Shown piece by piece: positions 1 to 9,388 of a stretch of DNA of 16,639 bases. Made by a program: the position numbers and the translations under genes. The stretch is from Goniomonas avonlea. Taxonomy: Eukaryota; Cryptophyceae; Goniomonadida; Goniomonadaceae. Numbering within the stretch: the first letter of the stretch is position 1; each line of letters begins with the position of its first letter. The stretch spans positions 1 to 16,639 of the forward strand of contig QUTJ01031747.1 of NCBI GenBank assembly GCA_003573635.1, given 5' to 3'. The notes beneath the pieces are model-generated. The model saw nothing but the letters and a program-made list of their open reading frames with translations. It was not told the DNA's origin and did no database searches.

Positions 1-47
1 GAGAGAGAGGGAGCAGACAGGGACACAACGAGAAACATGAGACCAAC

Positions 48-3000
48 CTCGTGGCCCATGGCAGCAACCTCGGCGGTGCCGTAATCGCCACCCTCGTAGG
101 AAGATTCACTCTCCGTGTCACTCATCTCAGACTCTTCCTCAAAGTCTTCCGAGTCCTCGTCTCCAGCGTTTTCGCTCTTGCTAGCGCCCTTGCCAGCGAC
201 GGCACCGCCACGGCTCGTCGTCGACTGTGCAGCGCAAGTTAGCACAGGTGAGAATACAAATGCGTGGTGAAACGGCACCAGAATCACGAGCTGTCACCTT
301 GATCTCGAGTGCGTTGGACGGACCACAACACAAACACAATGAACACACAGCACACACAACCAACACACAACACACAGCGACAGCAGCAAGAACAACAACA
401 ACACAGGCAGCGAGCCAGCACTGCACGCACTTTGGCACCCTGCCGCTTTGGTGCGTCCTCCTCCTCCTGCTCCCCGTCGTCGAACTCCAACTCCTCCTCG
501 TCGTCTTCGAAGAACTCTTCCTCACTCTCGTCCATCTGCTCAAAATTATCTTGTGCGAACCACCGAGCAGCAGCAGCCTTGCGACGTTGCTCCGCGAGAG
601 CCTCGTCAGTCAGGTCCACAATCAACGGGTTCTTGCCACTCGATGCTGGTCCTCCCACCAGAGCAGCTTTGTTCGGGACACCGAGACCCTGTCGCGTGCA
701 GACTGAGCGGTTTGGCAAGAAGAGGGGCAAGGCGTGGGCCAACTTGCAAAGTTGCCACTCCGAGGATCAAATCAAACCTCATTAGGATTACCAACTCGCG
801 TTGATATAACAAGCCGTGAGCGTGCGTGTGTATGGGTCGTCTGTGTCCTCACCTCATCCTCGTCGTCGGAGGCGTCGGGATCTGCCTTGCGCTTCTTCTG
901 CTTCTTGACCACAGGGGCGTAAATGTCTGACGTCAGGTCGGGGGCCTCATGGACTGTTGTGAATGTTATTGTCTTGGTTGCGCCCAAAGTGAGATGAGGG
1001 TTGGTCGGAAGGAGGATGGGGGGGCGGAGGAGGGAGGAGGGAGGAGGGAGGGAGGGCGAGAAGACAGAGAAACGGCAGGACCAAGGGCACGGGCGTCTCA
1101 GGATAGGATTTCGCAGAGGAGAACGGCGTTTCTGCGGCAGACGCACTTGGCATGTCACCCATGTCCAGGCCAACAGCCAGGGGATCGTCACCCCACCCAG
1201 CCTTCTCCTTCTTGCCTTTCCTCACCCGCTTGAGCGCAGAGCCGCGGCGCTCGACGTACTTGGCGTACATCTCGTCCAGGTTGGACTCAATCTGGAGACG
1301 GGGTGTTATGGGGGCCGCCACAACGAGTGCCACGTGTGGGCTGCAATCTCTCGTGAAAGTATGGGAGGTGGCTAGGGCCGTATCCCGTCGAGGCTGCCTC
1401 AATCTGGCAAAAGGATGACGGCTCTCAGACAGCTAGTGCTTGGAAGGGTGGATGCTCTTTCGATTCGATAGTCCCGTAACCAGGCGACGGCACCGAGGAA
1501 ACAACGCACCTCGTTCAACCGCCGCAGCTGCTCCTCCTCCTCGTCCACGAGGCTCTCCTCCTCGCTCTCCACAGGGCGCACAGGCTCCGCATCATCGTCT
1601 TCAGTGTGAACTTGGTTAATCTTGCCCTTGGACACCTGACGCAACTTCTCCGAGGTGTCGATCTTTTTCAAGTCGAACAACACCCTGGCTTGTTGGTCAA
1701 AGGTGGCACCGAAAGATATATCGGTGTCTTGCCCCCCCCCCCCCCCCACGCCCTGTCTCTCAGTCACCCTCAGTCACTATATTCACGCTCTGTGTCTCCC
1801 AGTCGCCCTCCGCTCCTCCACTCCTGCTGTGCCAGAAAGGGAACGCACAGGTCGTCGACGGTGTCGATGCGATCACCAGGATGCGACATGCCCATCTCGA
1901 TGCGCATCTGCTGCTTCTTCCTCTCCTCGGCCTTCTTCTTCTTCTTGCGCTTCTCTCGGCGGAAGGCATCTTGCCGCATGTCGTCGAGCTGCAGCCTTGT
2001 CAGAGAGAGGGAGATGAAGGTGAGACCGGGGGGGGCTCAACTCAAGCCAAAATTCAGAAGAGTCCGAACCAGGTTTCACAAGACAACGATCAGATCGCAT
2101 CGGCGTTGCAGGAGACACATCACACACTCGATACTTTCTCAGCGAATTTTCTCAAGAATATCACAAATCTGCCCGAGGGGAGGGAGGAGGAGAGCGAGGG
2201 GGAGCAAGAGCAAGGGGGGGCGTGAGCGCGATCGAGAGGGGGGTGGGGGTACCTCGCGGTCCACGGCATCCTCGTCATCTTCGGCGTCTTCGGCCTCGTC
2301 GGCGTCGTCCTCAGCCTTGTGCACCGCGGCCTTGAGCGCGTCCTTGATCTTCGAACGCCAGCGCAGCAGCTCCCTCAGCTCGCGCTTGCCGAGCACGCGC
2401 ACATCCTCGCAGCACTGGCGCACTTCGGCTGTCGTCAGCACGTGCTCGTCGTACCTGCGGGACCCAGAGTCAACCACAGCGTCTGACGAGAAACTGAGAC
2501 GTTCACACAGCAGGCGGCCACAGTTAATTTGGGTGGCAGCAGCAATCGAAATTGGAGTACGAGGGTACGCAGAGATGTTCTCGACGCAGTGTTTGGGCCG
2601 AGGTGGTCACAGGGACCCCCCTCCGCCCCCCCCTAACCCGATTTTGTGAGTGGAGAAAACTCACATTTTGCAGGCCTCGGTAAACACCAGCTTGTTGTTA
2701 TCGGAGAGAACTCGCACGGGGTCCTCCGTATCCACTGCGAACTGTGGTCAAGCACGCAAAGGCGAGAGCTACAGGCGGGCACAGTCATCGGGCTGGGGCA
2801 ACATTGATCAGATTGCTTCCTCCATCAACTTGAATTGTGGCAGCTGCAAGTGGAAAGAACACGCACTGAATTCACTGACAGGGGCCTCCTGATAAAGCAA
2901 TGTGACACCGTCGGCATAACCCTGACGCTGACGGCCCTCCTTCTTCTGCTTGAGCAAATCGGGGCGAATAGGCTCGACATCAACCTGCGGCATTGTGAGC

Positions 3001-3926
3001 ACCCAAGCATCGGATAGGAAAAGGAAGAAGCAGGCTGGGGAAGAGAGGACGCAAAACCAAGCTCAACAACAAGTAGGCACCTGGATGAAGACATGCTTGG
3101 GATCCACCAGCCTCGGGTCGAGTTTCTTGGGAGCCAGGTATCCCTGGAATGTTCAGTGAGCAAGGCCGGTACTGTTTGAGCGAGGTTACCTGGCACACAA
3201 CGAAAATCTCAGCGGACTCATTTCGAGAAGCGACAGGCTTGGTGGCCTCGACCTTCTCGAAAAGCTGGTTGAAGGCCCAGAGAAGAGCTGTGTAGTCTTG
3301 GGATCGGAACACTTTCGTGATGAACCAACCTGGACGGCTTGTTAAACAAAGTACTGGAGCTGAAACAATACACACCTCCCTTCACAAGCCACTCTGTCGC
3401 CAACTTCAAGGCGTAAATACAAAGCTCGGATTGCGTGTAAGCATCCTTGGCCCACTGACCACCGACGTTGGGCGCACCGTCGTTGAGCACCCTGCAGGAT
3501 TGTGAGCCAAACGCGGAGACACACAACACAGTCCACTCACACATCGGCTTTGAAGGATTTCAAGATCTTCCTCAGCTCGTTGCGACACTTGGCGGTGGTG
3601 ATATCCTCAGTCAGCGTGATCGCATTGGGAATCGGCTTGATAGGGACCAAGTCGACACCAATCACAAAGGATGACACTGGCATCTCCTTGGCAGCAACCT
3701 GCAACCAACCACCAGGGGCAGCGCACAGATCGATCAACACTTTCGCCTTGCCAAGAAAATTGTATTTCTTGTTGAGCTGGATGAGCTTGAAAGCAGCGCG
3801 GGATCGATAGCCCTGTTCCTTCGCAAGATGGTAGAACCTGATGGGAAACGTCAACAGGTGTAATGAAACTGGTATCTTGGCTCACTTGTCCTGACGATTC
3901 TTTCCATGCTTCTTTTTTCCACCCAT
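48..3926 (-). CDS. SPB1: SPB1/FTSJ3-type pre-rRNA 2'-O-ribose methyltransferase, partial (3' end off left edge)
   Basis: Nucleolar AdoMet-dependent methyltransferase of the RrmJ/FtsJ family that acts on pre-60S rRNA and ribosome assembly. Exons read: 3886-3926, 3541-3837, 3376-3491, 3190-3329, 3081-3143, 2867-2984, 2665-2734, 2253-2454, 1849-1988, about 1510-1729, about 1099-1291, 853-953, 431-688 and 48-224. Phases match through the first nine. The start is ATG at 3926 ([14 protein letters not shown], typical of Spb1). Motif I is DLCAAPGGW. The K-D-K-E tetrad appears as K31, D117, K157 and E192. Exons 6-8 give the central DUF3381-like region ([19 protein letters not shown]), followed by a basic coiled stretch rich in R/K/E, the KNPLIVDL...WFAQDNF motif and acidic linkers. 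The Spb1 C-terminal domain should lie left of base 1. Two junctions (1849 to about 1729, and about 1099 to 953) do not phase cleanly. The identity is secure; the distal exon ends are less so. Confidence 0.93.
225..430 (-). other. Intron of SPB1, antisense AC-rich and CAG-rich low complexity
   Basis: The donor gtgcgt follows AAA at 431 and the acceptor cacag precedes 224; both junctions are phase 0. On the plus strand the stretch is a CAACA/CACACA-rich tract (about 325-415). That tract produces long but meaningless open frames on both strands. Confidence 0.7.
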
Positions 3927-4089
3927 CGTGAAGCCACTTTCGGTGTTGGAGCAGACTTGGCACGCTGCTGCACGCTTCGCCCTGGTGGGTGATCTGTTGC
4001 ATATGGAGCAAACACTTTATCCGCTGCTCATACGCGTACTGATAACAGCCTGAGTTTCCTCACCGCGACCCCTCAGAAGAGCAAGGGCC
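3927..4089. promoter_or_regulatory. Shared divergent upstream region of SPB1 and the surface-protein gene
   Basis: Only 163 bp separate the SPB1 ATG (minus strand) from the ATG of the secreted protein gene (plus strand), so both promoters and both 5' untranslated regions must fit here or overlap the neighbouring genes. I see no clear TATA box and no repeated motif. The assignment rests on geometry alone. Confidence 0.5.
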
Positions 4090-5235
4090 ATGCGCGTTCC
4101 GACGGTCTTGCTCACGGCTTGCGTCCTGTTGTGTTGCAGTCTTTCGTGTAAGTCTCTGTTTTCCTTTGAGCTCTGTGCTAAGTGTGAACGCAGTGAGTGC
4201 GCCGGTTGCAGAGGAAGTACTTGCTGGGGCTGATGCACCCATAATTAGACCAGTGGAATCTCTCGGGGGTAAACCTGTTCCTTCCAGGCCAGCCAAGGCC
4301 AAGATGGTCCACGACTTGAAGGAACCCGCTCTCTCTGCAGCGAAGAGCAACGACGTTGAAGGCGCTGCCGTGACTTCCAAAGATTCAGGGATCATGCACA
4401 AGGTTTGTCCAGACCTGTCGTACCCGTTTAATCGTCGACGCAGGTCATTAAAATGATCAACACACACGTGTCCAAGCACAAGCAACACAAAGCTCAGGGA
4501 GTTTTGCGTCCCTTGTGTGAGAAACCTTCGACCTCTCTTCGTTTTTGCGCTGGTCTCGACTACCATGCTTATCGCCACAGCTCCGAGGTGGCGTTTGATC
4601 TTCTGGACTATGACGCTCACAAATCGTACACTCGGCTCGTTGAGCACATGGTTTATTCGCGCGTTGAGGTTGGGCACGTGGAATCGTGCAAGGCTGACTT
4701 CAAGAATTTCCTTTGCTCGCGCGACTTTCCGCATTGTTGCGACATCCGTGTCTGCGGAGCGTACGGTCCGCCACAAATTGCAGGAGAATACGGCCACCCG
4801 GACAGCACTGATCGTCTCGTGAAGCATGCCGAGAAAACACAGCAGGATGCAGGCAGATTGGTCGGCACCAAGGGCAAGACCGCGACCACTGTGACCTTCT
4901 TCCACAATGGAACTCTGTCCCTCGACCGAGATTCACACGCCGACAACAAGACGGTGCTGGTTAAAATGCAGCCTGGGCAATGCTTGTACTACAATGTGAC
5001 GTACACCCCGTTTTTTGACTGCATTCAGAGCTGCAAGAGGCTGCTTTCAGTGGAGTGCCAGAACATGTTGCACACCTCTTGTCAGGAGCTTTGCGTCGGC
5101 CAAGACAACCCTCAGTGCGCAACCAAGCACCTCTTGGCTGTTGTCAAGAAAGGTGCTGCTTCGAGTCTAGCGCCCACCAGAGCATTACTGGCCGGGATGG
5201 TGCTGGTCCTGGTCGCGCTGTTGCTTCCGTCCTAG
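4090..5235 (+). CDS. Secreted, probably GPI-anchored cysteine-rich protein with Frizzled-CRD-like pattern
   Basis: Exons 4090-4147, 4194-4402 and 4444-5235 (introns of 46 and 41 bp, phases 1 and 0) give 352 aa. The ATG at 4090 is chosen because it supplies a signal peptide (MRVPTVLLTACVLLCCSLS) joined in frame to SAPVAEE. Residues about 20-90 are a cysteine-free linker. The rest has 14 cysteines in two clusters: 171-193 (CKADFKNFLCSRDFPHCC) and 269-314 (CIQSCKRLLSVEC). Sequons are NGT at 244, NKT at 257 and NVT at 273. The last 16 residues form a hydrophobic tail with no cytoplasmic residues, preceded by small residues (GAASS), as in GPI-attachment signals; a tail anchor is the alternative. 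The FLCS-x4-5-C and CxxxC-x7-C patterns recall Frizzled ligand-binding domains, with a long insert between the clusters. That assignment is inference. No orthologue is recognised and the ligand is unknown. Confidence 0.82.
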
Positions 5236-6116
5236 GGCTGCAGCGCTTCGCTGGGTGCCGCTGCCCGCCACCAACCACGGATGGCTTTGACTCCTCCGTG
5301 ATGCGATTGCTATCCGTAGGATGCTTCTTCCGCTCATGCCCTGCGGTGACTGCGCATAACTTGACCCCCCTGACCCCTAACACCAACCACTGTCGGGCTC
5401 CTTTTTGTGCACTGCGACATATTTGAGCTTGTTCTAACGGCCATCTCAATACTCACCAGATGTGTGCTGCTTGCCACTCGGAAAGAGAAACTAGGATGCG
5501 TTTGGCGTCGTAGGCGCCGAAGAATGTGCTCGAACTGGGTTCTCGTGCTCCTTAAATTGTCTATTTCCTTGTCCGTGTCTTCAGCCAGTCAGCAGTGTTT
5601 GGTGTTTGATGCTGTGTCTCTACTTGTGGTCGGCGCCCAAGTCGCGAGTGTTCCACAATTCTGAATTCGCTTGGCGAGTGCCCTTTAAAATTTCTTCGCG
5701 GGACAGGTGGAGACTCGCTTTCTGGAAAAAAATGGAAGATTTTTCAAGAAGTCTTTACGAGTAGGCGAGCTCTCGGTGCCCAGTCGAACAAACCCCGTGA
5801 TGGCTACCCTCAAGAGTCCCGCAGCAACTTGAAGGCCATCACGCACGGAGACTCATCGAGAGGAGATCGATGGATTCAACGCGCCTCCTTGATCTGCAGG
5901 CGGACTCCGCGGACAAACAAGGAGCGGAGACACATACAATAAGAGGAACAAACCTCAAAACCCAACGAACAATGACTAAGCCCTCGCGCAGAACATAGCA
6001 GGCATCGTTGTCTTTGTTAATGATCCCACAAGACCTCTCCCACATATCAGAGTCAAGACTAGCAGGCTGAATTCACAGAACATCAGCGCCAGTCACCGAA
6101 GCGCTCTGAGCATACT
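5236..6116. other. Intergenic region with no convincing gene
   Basis: This stretch of about 880 bp lies between the surface-protein stop and the RRP40 stop, so it carries both 3' untranslated regions. Open frames here are short and show no recognisable family. The one stretch that could be coding is on the minus strand at 5839-6058 and is described separately. No RNA gene, repeat or mobile element was seen. Confidence 0.5.
5839..6058 (-). CDS. Possible alternative 3' exon(s) of RRP40 or a small orphan ORF
   Basis: The minus frame has an ATG at 6045 (MWERSCGIINKDNDACYVL) and ends at 5839. A splice from TG/gtgaag (donor at 6120) to a TAG acceptor (exon from 6058) would join this frame to the RRP40 reading frame just before its stop, through a 62-bp intron. 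A second possible intron, of 60 bp, lies inside the ORF (gtttgt...ctgcag). No family is recognised and it may be untranslated. Confidence 0.2.
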
Positions 6117-7086
6117 TCACCACTCCAACCGGGACACCAGTGTCTTCACCATCACTTCGACCTGGGCAAGAGTATGATTCATGAACTAGTGCGGCATCAT
6201 AACCAGATGCAGACAAACCGACGAAATGAGATGCGCACCTGATCAGGAAGCAAAAACTCGGAATTTAGGATGGCGTTTGTGATCAAAACGGTGCGAGCCA
6301 CCGTCTCTGAGCGAATCCAGACCCGGCCGTTGACCCCAACTGCCAGTTCATATGCAAGATAACGACCAAGGGTGTTCACAATGACCGAGTCTGGGGAGAG
6401 GAGAGATCCTGTGGACGTTTCAGCAGAGCAACACCCGACTTTTGTGTTTCGTACGTGCGTAGCCATTTGACACCTCAAACAAATTTCCACCAGTTAGCTC
6501 TCCAAACACTGATTGCCCAGTCATCCAACCCTTCTTGTTGGTTGTAGATTCGCAAGAGAGCTCTGGCTCGGTGTCGCGATTTGCGACCAAGATACGGCAG
6601 TAGACCAGAGCACCGACCTGTTGGATTAGACAGAGACGTTCGAAGGGAATACCTACCTCCAAGTACGGCCTGTTGCGTTTGCTTGCACCCTCGAAAGCCA
6701 GTATTGGTAATACTGCGTGAGTGTTGCTTCGGATGTCAACCTTGTAGTTCTCAGAGTGCTTGTCTGTCACAATTCCCAAGACCAAATCGTCGACACTTGG
6801 AAGATACTGCCCCACCGGTCAAAAATTCGAACAGTACGGCTGAACATACCCGGCGTTGATTGTTTTCAACCCAATACTTATTACCCTGGGGCAGATGCCG
6901 GACAATGCCGGCCTTGGTGGCAACGAAATCATCGTCGGTCTGAGAGACTGAGCGTCTGTCCGATTGGGCAGAAAGTATTACCTGAAGTAATCCAGCACCG
7001 AGCCGCACAGATTTTCCTTGACCCAAGGTCTCCAGTGTCCCAATCTTGTCCCCAGGCAGACACACGCGAACTCCTTGTTCCGTCAT
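6117..7086 (-). CDS. RRP40: Exosome complex cap subunit RRP40 (EXOSC3)
   Basis: A non-catalytic cap subunit of the 3'-5' RNA exosome. It binds RNA through S1 and KH domains at the mouth of the nine-subunit barrel and serves rRNA processing and RNA turnover in nucleus and cytoplasm. Exons 6982-7086, 6850-6939, 6657-6806, 6455-6617, 6239-6390 and 6117-6161 are all GT-AG and phase-consistent. They give 234 aa, close to yeast Rrp40. Order: N-terminal domain with LPGDKIG (about 10-16) and YWVENNQRR; S1 domain from about 66 (DLVLGIVTDKHSENYKVDI, then AFEGASKRNRP); VANRDTEPELSC; then a KH domain holding the family GxNG motif at 188-191 (GVNGRVWI). The ATG at 7086 puts LPGD at the expected distance. 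The junction 6455/6390 (codon CAC) is the least certain because homologues have a few more residues there. Confidence 0.93.
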
Positions 7087-7223
7087 GCTGTGGTGCTGGG
7101 CTTGACACTAGCTACGTAGCTAACTACTAGCTAGTATCATTCGAACGCTAGCTAGCTAGTATTCGCTAACAGTTTACAGTAGCGTTTTGGTAGTGAGGAA
7201 ACTGTGTTTCGCCGCGAAAAGCG
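7087..7223. promoter_or_regulatory. Divergent RRP40/RHL1 upstream region with CTAG palindrome cluster
   Basis: This 137-bp interval separates two start codons that face away from each other. Bases 7109-7163 are packed with CTAG/TAGC words and three perfect palindromes: TAGCTACGTAGCTA (7109-7122), ACTAGCTAGT (7126-7135) and CTAGCTAGCTAG (7148-7159). Such symmetric clusters could bind dimeric factors, but no known factor is assigned. Confidence 0.55.
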
Positions 7224-9316
7224 ATGGGAAAGCGAAAGGCGGATGCATCCGATGAGGAAGCCGACTTCAGTGATAGTCCGATCAAAGAGACCAAAAAGAA
7301 AGGACCAAAGTCTAAGAAGGGTCCACAGAAGACTCCTGAACAGGAGCGGGCAGAAGCGGAGGCAAAACGGCTGACCTCGGCCGCCGTGACCCATGGCATT
7401 CTGTCGAAAGGCAAGCAATCAGCACAAGCCAAGCCATTGCAGCTGTCGAAAGCTCTTCAGAAAGTCAACTCGAGCGTGGACATTATCAAGAAGGGCTCTC
7501 GCAAGAACAAATATCTTTTTGCGTTTCCAGGGTTTCTGGCACCTGCTGGAGAGGGAAAACTCGGGCAGCTTGACAAACTTGATACCAGGAATCCTATTTT
7601 GTACGTTGATTTTCCACAGGTACGGTAGCAAGCGTTGAGTTGTTGCGTCTGTTTCCCCTGAGTTTGACCAGGGGAGAATGAAACTCCAAGGCACCAGAGT
7701 GAAACCAAGAAGTCGCTACATCACAATTAACAACAAAAGAGCCAACTTCGTTTGCGACGACGTATTTGATTCAATTCTTGTCTTCTCCGAGGCGTCCTGG
7801 ATTGGAACTCCTGAGGAGAACCCCAAGGAGGAGCCGATGCCACTCCCTGAAGGCATTAAAGTGGTAAGTGCTCTTGCCTCCTTTGGAGGCGCTGATCTTA
7901 CGATACCAGGTTGCGAATCCTAAGTTTTCATTTGATGGCGGTGCTGGCTCTGCTGTCGATTCCGCACCGAGTATCTCGCGCTTCTTTTCTGCTGGTACAC
8001 CGGGGAAAACCCTGAAAGACGAGCGTGGTGGGGACCGAGTCATGCCAAAGCGAGCAGCTACGAAGGTGGGCGTTGCCACTTTGTCGCTTGCACTGACGTT
8101 GCTGCGTAGAAAGCCTACACTGTCGAAAGTGGTGATGAGGAAGATGAAGCCGAGCCATCGGACAGCGACGCGGCACCAAAGCGTGGTCGAGCCAAGAAGG
8201 TCGTGGAAGTGGCCAGTGGGTCAGATTCCGATCTTGAGATTGTGAACGTCGGGGATGTGGGTGATGTCGGCACGAGGAGACAGCCTCGACGTTCAAGTGG
8301 TGCTGCAGTTAGCTATGCCCAAGTATCGGACGACGACGACGATGACGACGACGAGAATGGGGACTCTGACTCAGGTTTTTGTTGTTTGTCTGTTCCTGCT
8401 CTCAACCCATGACCACCACACGTATCACGCAATATCACCTGTCGTGCCTCTACCGTGAAATTTAGTCGCGACAGAGCTGACAGCACTCCACAGCGCCGAT
8501 GAAGAAGAAAGCCGCCGTCAGCAAACCCGGTGCAGCCAACGGGGATGAGGTCAAGTGCAAGCCGACCCGTCCCGCCGCAAAAGCCGACGCCATTGCTGTC
8601 GACTCTGACGACGACGTCGATGCCAAACCAAAGACGAAGGGGCGCACACCTGCCAAATCACCAACCGTTCAAGCCAAGGTTTGTCTCCTGTATTGCTCCA
8701 ACTCGCGTTCCCTTCCGTGCTGAAACTAGGACCGCAGGCAGCACCAAAAACCGCAACCATTGCTGCCAAACCCGCGAGGGAACCGAAAGGCAAATCCCCA
8801 GCGGCTGCTTCGGCCCAAAAGAGTGCAGGCTCGGCGTTATTGGACAAGGTTGCTGCAGAGAAGACTTCGGTGAGTCACTGGTGCTGGTTCTGTGCCCAAG
8901 AGCTCACAACTGCGGTCCTCCATTTCTGAATTCTTTGGTGCATACTGCGGTTAGTTGTGGAGAGAGCCCTGACTTGCTTGGGTTTTGCTGCCGATTTTCA
9001 CACCTCTACAGCCAACCAAACTGAAGACAGTGGCCCCGGAAAAGGCTGCAACAATCAATAAAGTGCTCGAGGCTGCTGCGGATCCTTTTGGATTCGATGA
9101 CATGGTGCAGGAGATGGAGGAGAAGCGCATCACTCCGCAGCCCTCCCCTGCGAAGCCCTCTCCCGCGAAGCCGACGGCAGCGCCAAAGGTAGTGTGAATC
9201 CACTCTTTTGCTTTGCTTTGTGCATTTTCTGCGACAAGCCAAACGCGTGCATTTGGCCAACACCCCGACTGCAGGCGCGACAGACATCCCTCTTCGATGC
9301 GTTCCGCAAGAAATGA
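7224..9316 (+). CDS. RHL1: RHL1-like DNA-binding protein, topoisomerase VI complex component
   Basis: In plants RHL1 (ROOT HAIRLESS 1/HYP7) works with topoisomerase VI and BIN4 in decatenation needed for endoreduplication. Exons 7224-7619, 7672-7863, 7910-8065, 8110-8374, 8494-8678, 8738-8869, 9012-9188 and 9275-9316 are phase-consistent and give 514 aa, longer than the plant protein (about 355). The basic N-terminus (MGKRKADASDEEADFSDSPI) is nuclear-type. The RHL1 core spans about residues 85-210: IIKKGSRKNKYLFAFPG, NPILYVDFPQGRMKLQGT, VCDDVFDSILVFSEASWIGT, EENPKEE and FSFDGGAGSA. After this comes a long disordered tail with acidic runs (D8 near bases 8331-8355) and Lys/Ala/Pro-rich segments. 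The final 13 residues carry QTSLFDAF followed by RKK, resembling a PCNA-binding motif and the conserved RHL1 end. The exon 1/2 join restores FPQ-GRMKL exactly. Confidence 0.9.
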
Positions 9317-9388
9317 TCCAACGCATGGCAATATTCAGTACAACTGTAGCCTACCTGACTGCTCATGACCGTACTGTAGTTTATGTGT
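9317..9388. other. Short convergent 3' intergenic gap
   Basis: Only 72 bp separate the RHL1 stop from the stop of the opposing mitochondrial-protein gene. The 3' untranslated regions probably overlap. No AATAAA was seen. Confidence 0.5.

Noticed and set aside
1989-2252. Possible intronic C/D snoRNA in SPB1
   Set aside because: A near C box (GTGATGT) and a CTGA were seen on the minus strand, but there is no terminal stem, no exact C box and no clear C'/D' pair.
1606-2649. Plus-strand open frame of 347 codons
   Set aside because: It is antisense to several SPB1 exons; its Ser/Arg/Pro-rich reading is what acidic and basic codons look like on the opposite strand.
5407-5664. Plus-strand ORF of 85 codons downstream of the surface-protein gene
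   Set aside because: No family resemblance, no splice partner and no conserved-looking composition; probably 3' untranslated or intergenic.
8870-9011. Longer RHL1 intron as a snoRNA host
   Set aside because: No TGATGA C box or hinge/ACA arrangement is visible.
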